Assembly: GCA_028377305.1 (NCBI GenBank)
Contig: JAONJW010000001.1
Coordinates: 1-64,000 of the forward strand
Reading direction: 5' to 3'
DNA from: Prolixibacteraceae bacterium
Lineage (GTDB): Bacteria; Bacteroidota; Bacteroidia; Bacteroidales; Prolixibacteraceae
Length of the DNA stretch: 64,000 nt
Both the position numbers and the translations under genes were made by a program. Positions 62,819-64,000 of the stretch are shown here, piece by piece; positions within the stretch are counted from its first letter, which is position 1; every line of letters begins with the position of its first letter. The notes under the pieces were generated by a model, which was not told the DNA's origin, ran no database searches, and worked only from the letters and a program-made list of their open reading frames with translations.

Positions 62819-64000
62819 TTAAAAATAATATCCTATGTTAATGTTAAACCAAGCCTCCCAATTCGGTGAGGTGTCTCCTTGGCTTAAACCATTTTGATCT
62901 TTATTGGGTCCGTATGCTCCCCAAGGTCCAAACCAATCTTGATTCTTACCTTGTGCATAATCAATGTATGTATATATAGGTCCAGCAGCCAACATTATTC
63001 CCGTCACATTCATTTGTGTATCGGTAAATCCATCGTGTGCTTTCTTCATATAACTATAGTCATTATATACTTGAACGTAATCCAAGAACTTTTGGTTCAC
63101 AGGAATAGTATAAGCTACAGCGGCCGAGAATACAGATGCCTCACTTGCCACCTGATAAGTTGAACTATATGCCCCCATTGAGATGATGTTGTCATCCATG
63201 TCTGCATAGTTGTAGTACATCGCTTCTAAACGAACATTTAAACGTTTGTTAGAAAGAAAATCACCATTCATATGTGCCTCTACAGCCCAAGTGTCATGCT
63301 TTTTATGGTAATTAGGATTTTCAATCTGTTTAACACCATCAGGGTCGTTAGGGTCGACAATTGTTTGCATACGTTCCCAGATCTTACCATACTGTACAGA
63401 AGTACCAATAGAGATATTATTTAATGGTTTTTCAATCTTAAGATTTAGTTGACCGATCTCTTCTACATTATCAACGGGATCGTACGAATATCTCTCATTG
63501 CTTGCACCACTTCCGCCTTCTGCGTTTTTGAAGTAGGCCAAATCGATAATCCAATTATCGTTATTGTATGTTAGTTTCACTCCATTGTCATAATCGTCTT
63601 CGAAACCAACGTAGTATTGCATATTAAAGAAGTAACTATGGGCAGTGTATGGTGCCATACCAAATGGAACTTGTGTTGTTCCTAGAACCATCTGTAATTC
63701 AGGGGTAAATTTATAACCGATATATCCCTCTTTCAGAAAGCGTCCAAAAGCTGATGGGTAAAGACGATATTCAGCTTTCATAAAGAAATTTGCGTACTGT
63801 GCACTTGCTTTGATAGCAAACATATCGAAAACGAAATCTCCACCTTTGTCAGCGATGCTTGGGTCCCACGCTTTGTATCGGTAGTTGAAACGAACTGCTC
63901 CTCCGATCTTTACAGAATCTTTTAGTGCAGCTTTAGTTGTAAAAGGAATAAGGCAGGTGAAAAATAAAATAATGAATAATGTAAATAACTTTTTTAAATT
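62819..64000 (-). CDS. Outer membrane porin, 5' end at or just past the window edge
   Basis: The frame is open from the stop at 62819 to the window end and is about 394 codons so far. At its start (the last 75 bases of the window) it encodes NLKKLFTLFIILFFTCLIPF, a signal peptide, so the start codon lies at or just beyond position 64000. The mature part is a barrel with alternating strands (RFNYRYKAWDPS, EGYIGYKFTPELQMVLGTTQ, DNGVKLTYNNDNWIIDLAYF), like phosphate-selective-type (OprO/P) porins, though the solute is unassigned. It ends 11 bases before the BCCT transporter start, which suggests one uptake operon. Confidence 0.8.
   Translation of the reverse strand, partial: NLKKLFTLFIILFFTCLIPFTTKAALKDSVKIGGAVRFNYRYKAWDPSIADKGGDFVFDMFAIKASAQYANFFMKAEYRLYPSAFGRFLKEGYIGYKFTPELQMVLGTTQVPFGMAPYTAHSYFFNMQYYVGFEDDYDNGVKLTYNNDNWIIDLAYFKNAEGGSGASNERYSYDPVDNVEEIGQLNLKIEKPLNNISIGTSVQYGKIWERMQTIVDPNDPDGVKQIENPNYHKKHDTWAVEAHMNGDFLSNKRLNVRLEAMYYNYADMDDNIISMGAYSSTYQVASEASVFSAAVAYTIPVNQKFLDYVQVYNDYSYMKKAHDGFTDTQMNVTGIMLAAGPIYTYIDYAQGKNQDWFGPWGAYGPNKDQNGLSQGDTSPNWEAWFNINIGYYF

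Overview
The window looks like a piece of chromosome from an AT-rich member of the Bacteroidota, probably of the Marinilabiliales or Prolixibacteraceae kind. This is inferred from a TamB-tsaD divergent pair, a ResB-CcsA fusion, SusC-style carboxypeptidase-like and plug domains, HYC_CC_PP/HMA/TonB receptor genes, AraC-type regulators, a secreted DPP IV, and -7 boxes of the TAnnTTTG type. No phylogenetic test was possible, so the lineage is only an inference.

Layout. 0-8 kb is housekeeping: an ExbB-ExbD-TonB-like operon, TamB, and the divergent tsaD. 8-18 kb is an accessory island. It holds non-coding dispersed repeats (a large palindromic module in five copies, a ~230 bp block in two near-identical and several partial copies, and GTGCCAAT palindromes), a CRISPR array without cas genes, an IS3 orfA fragment, an outer membrane receptor, two small unknown genes, and an overlapping pair of DUF4365-like genes of which only one keeps the nuclease lysine. 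18-24 kb is one giant alpha-2-macroglobulin gene carrying an internal SusC-like plug domain. 24-31 kb has two esterases around a metal-handling cluster (HYC_CC_PP protein, TonB receptor, two HMA proteins). 31-46 kb is core: zinc-ribbon coiled-coil protein, Nif3-like protein, MerR regulator, M23 peptidase, alaS, a SEC-C protein, an NmrA-like protein, two acyl-CoA ligases and a cytochrome c maturation fusion. 46-54.8 kb has DPP IV, an AraC/BamA-like pair, small envelope genes, tRNA-Leu(GAG), an AraC-type HTH protein and two VOC proteins. 54.8-61 kb is again unstable: two ISAs1-like copies (one a 589 bp deletion derivative, one nested in an IS3 remnant with a visible 9 bp target duplication), a 219 bp hairpin built of 11-nt repeats, a GH20 hexosaminidase and a short-chain dehydrogenase. 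The end carries a BCCT transporter preceded by a porin gene that runs off the window.

How it fits together. ExbB/ExbD/TonB would energise the two TonB-dependent receptors seen here. TamB and the BamA-like protein serve outer membrane assembly. The metal cluster probably imports or senses a soft metal such as copper. The porin and BCCT genes look like one osmolyte-uptake operon.

The best candidates for something new are the tandem DUF4365-like pair (active plus apparently inactive subunit) near the cas-less CRISPR array, the alpha-2-macroglobulin/plug fusion, and the palindromic module whose loop occurs in both orientations.
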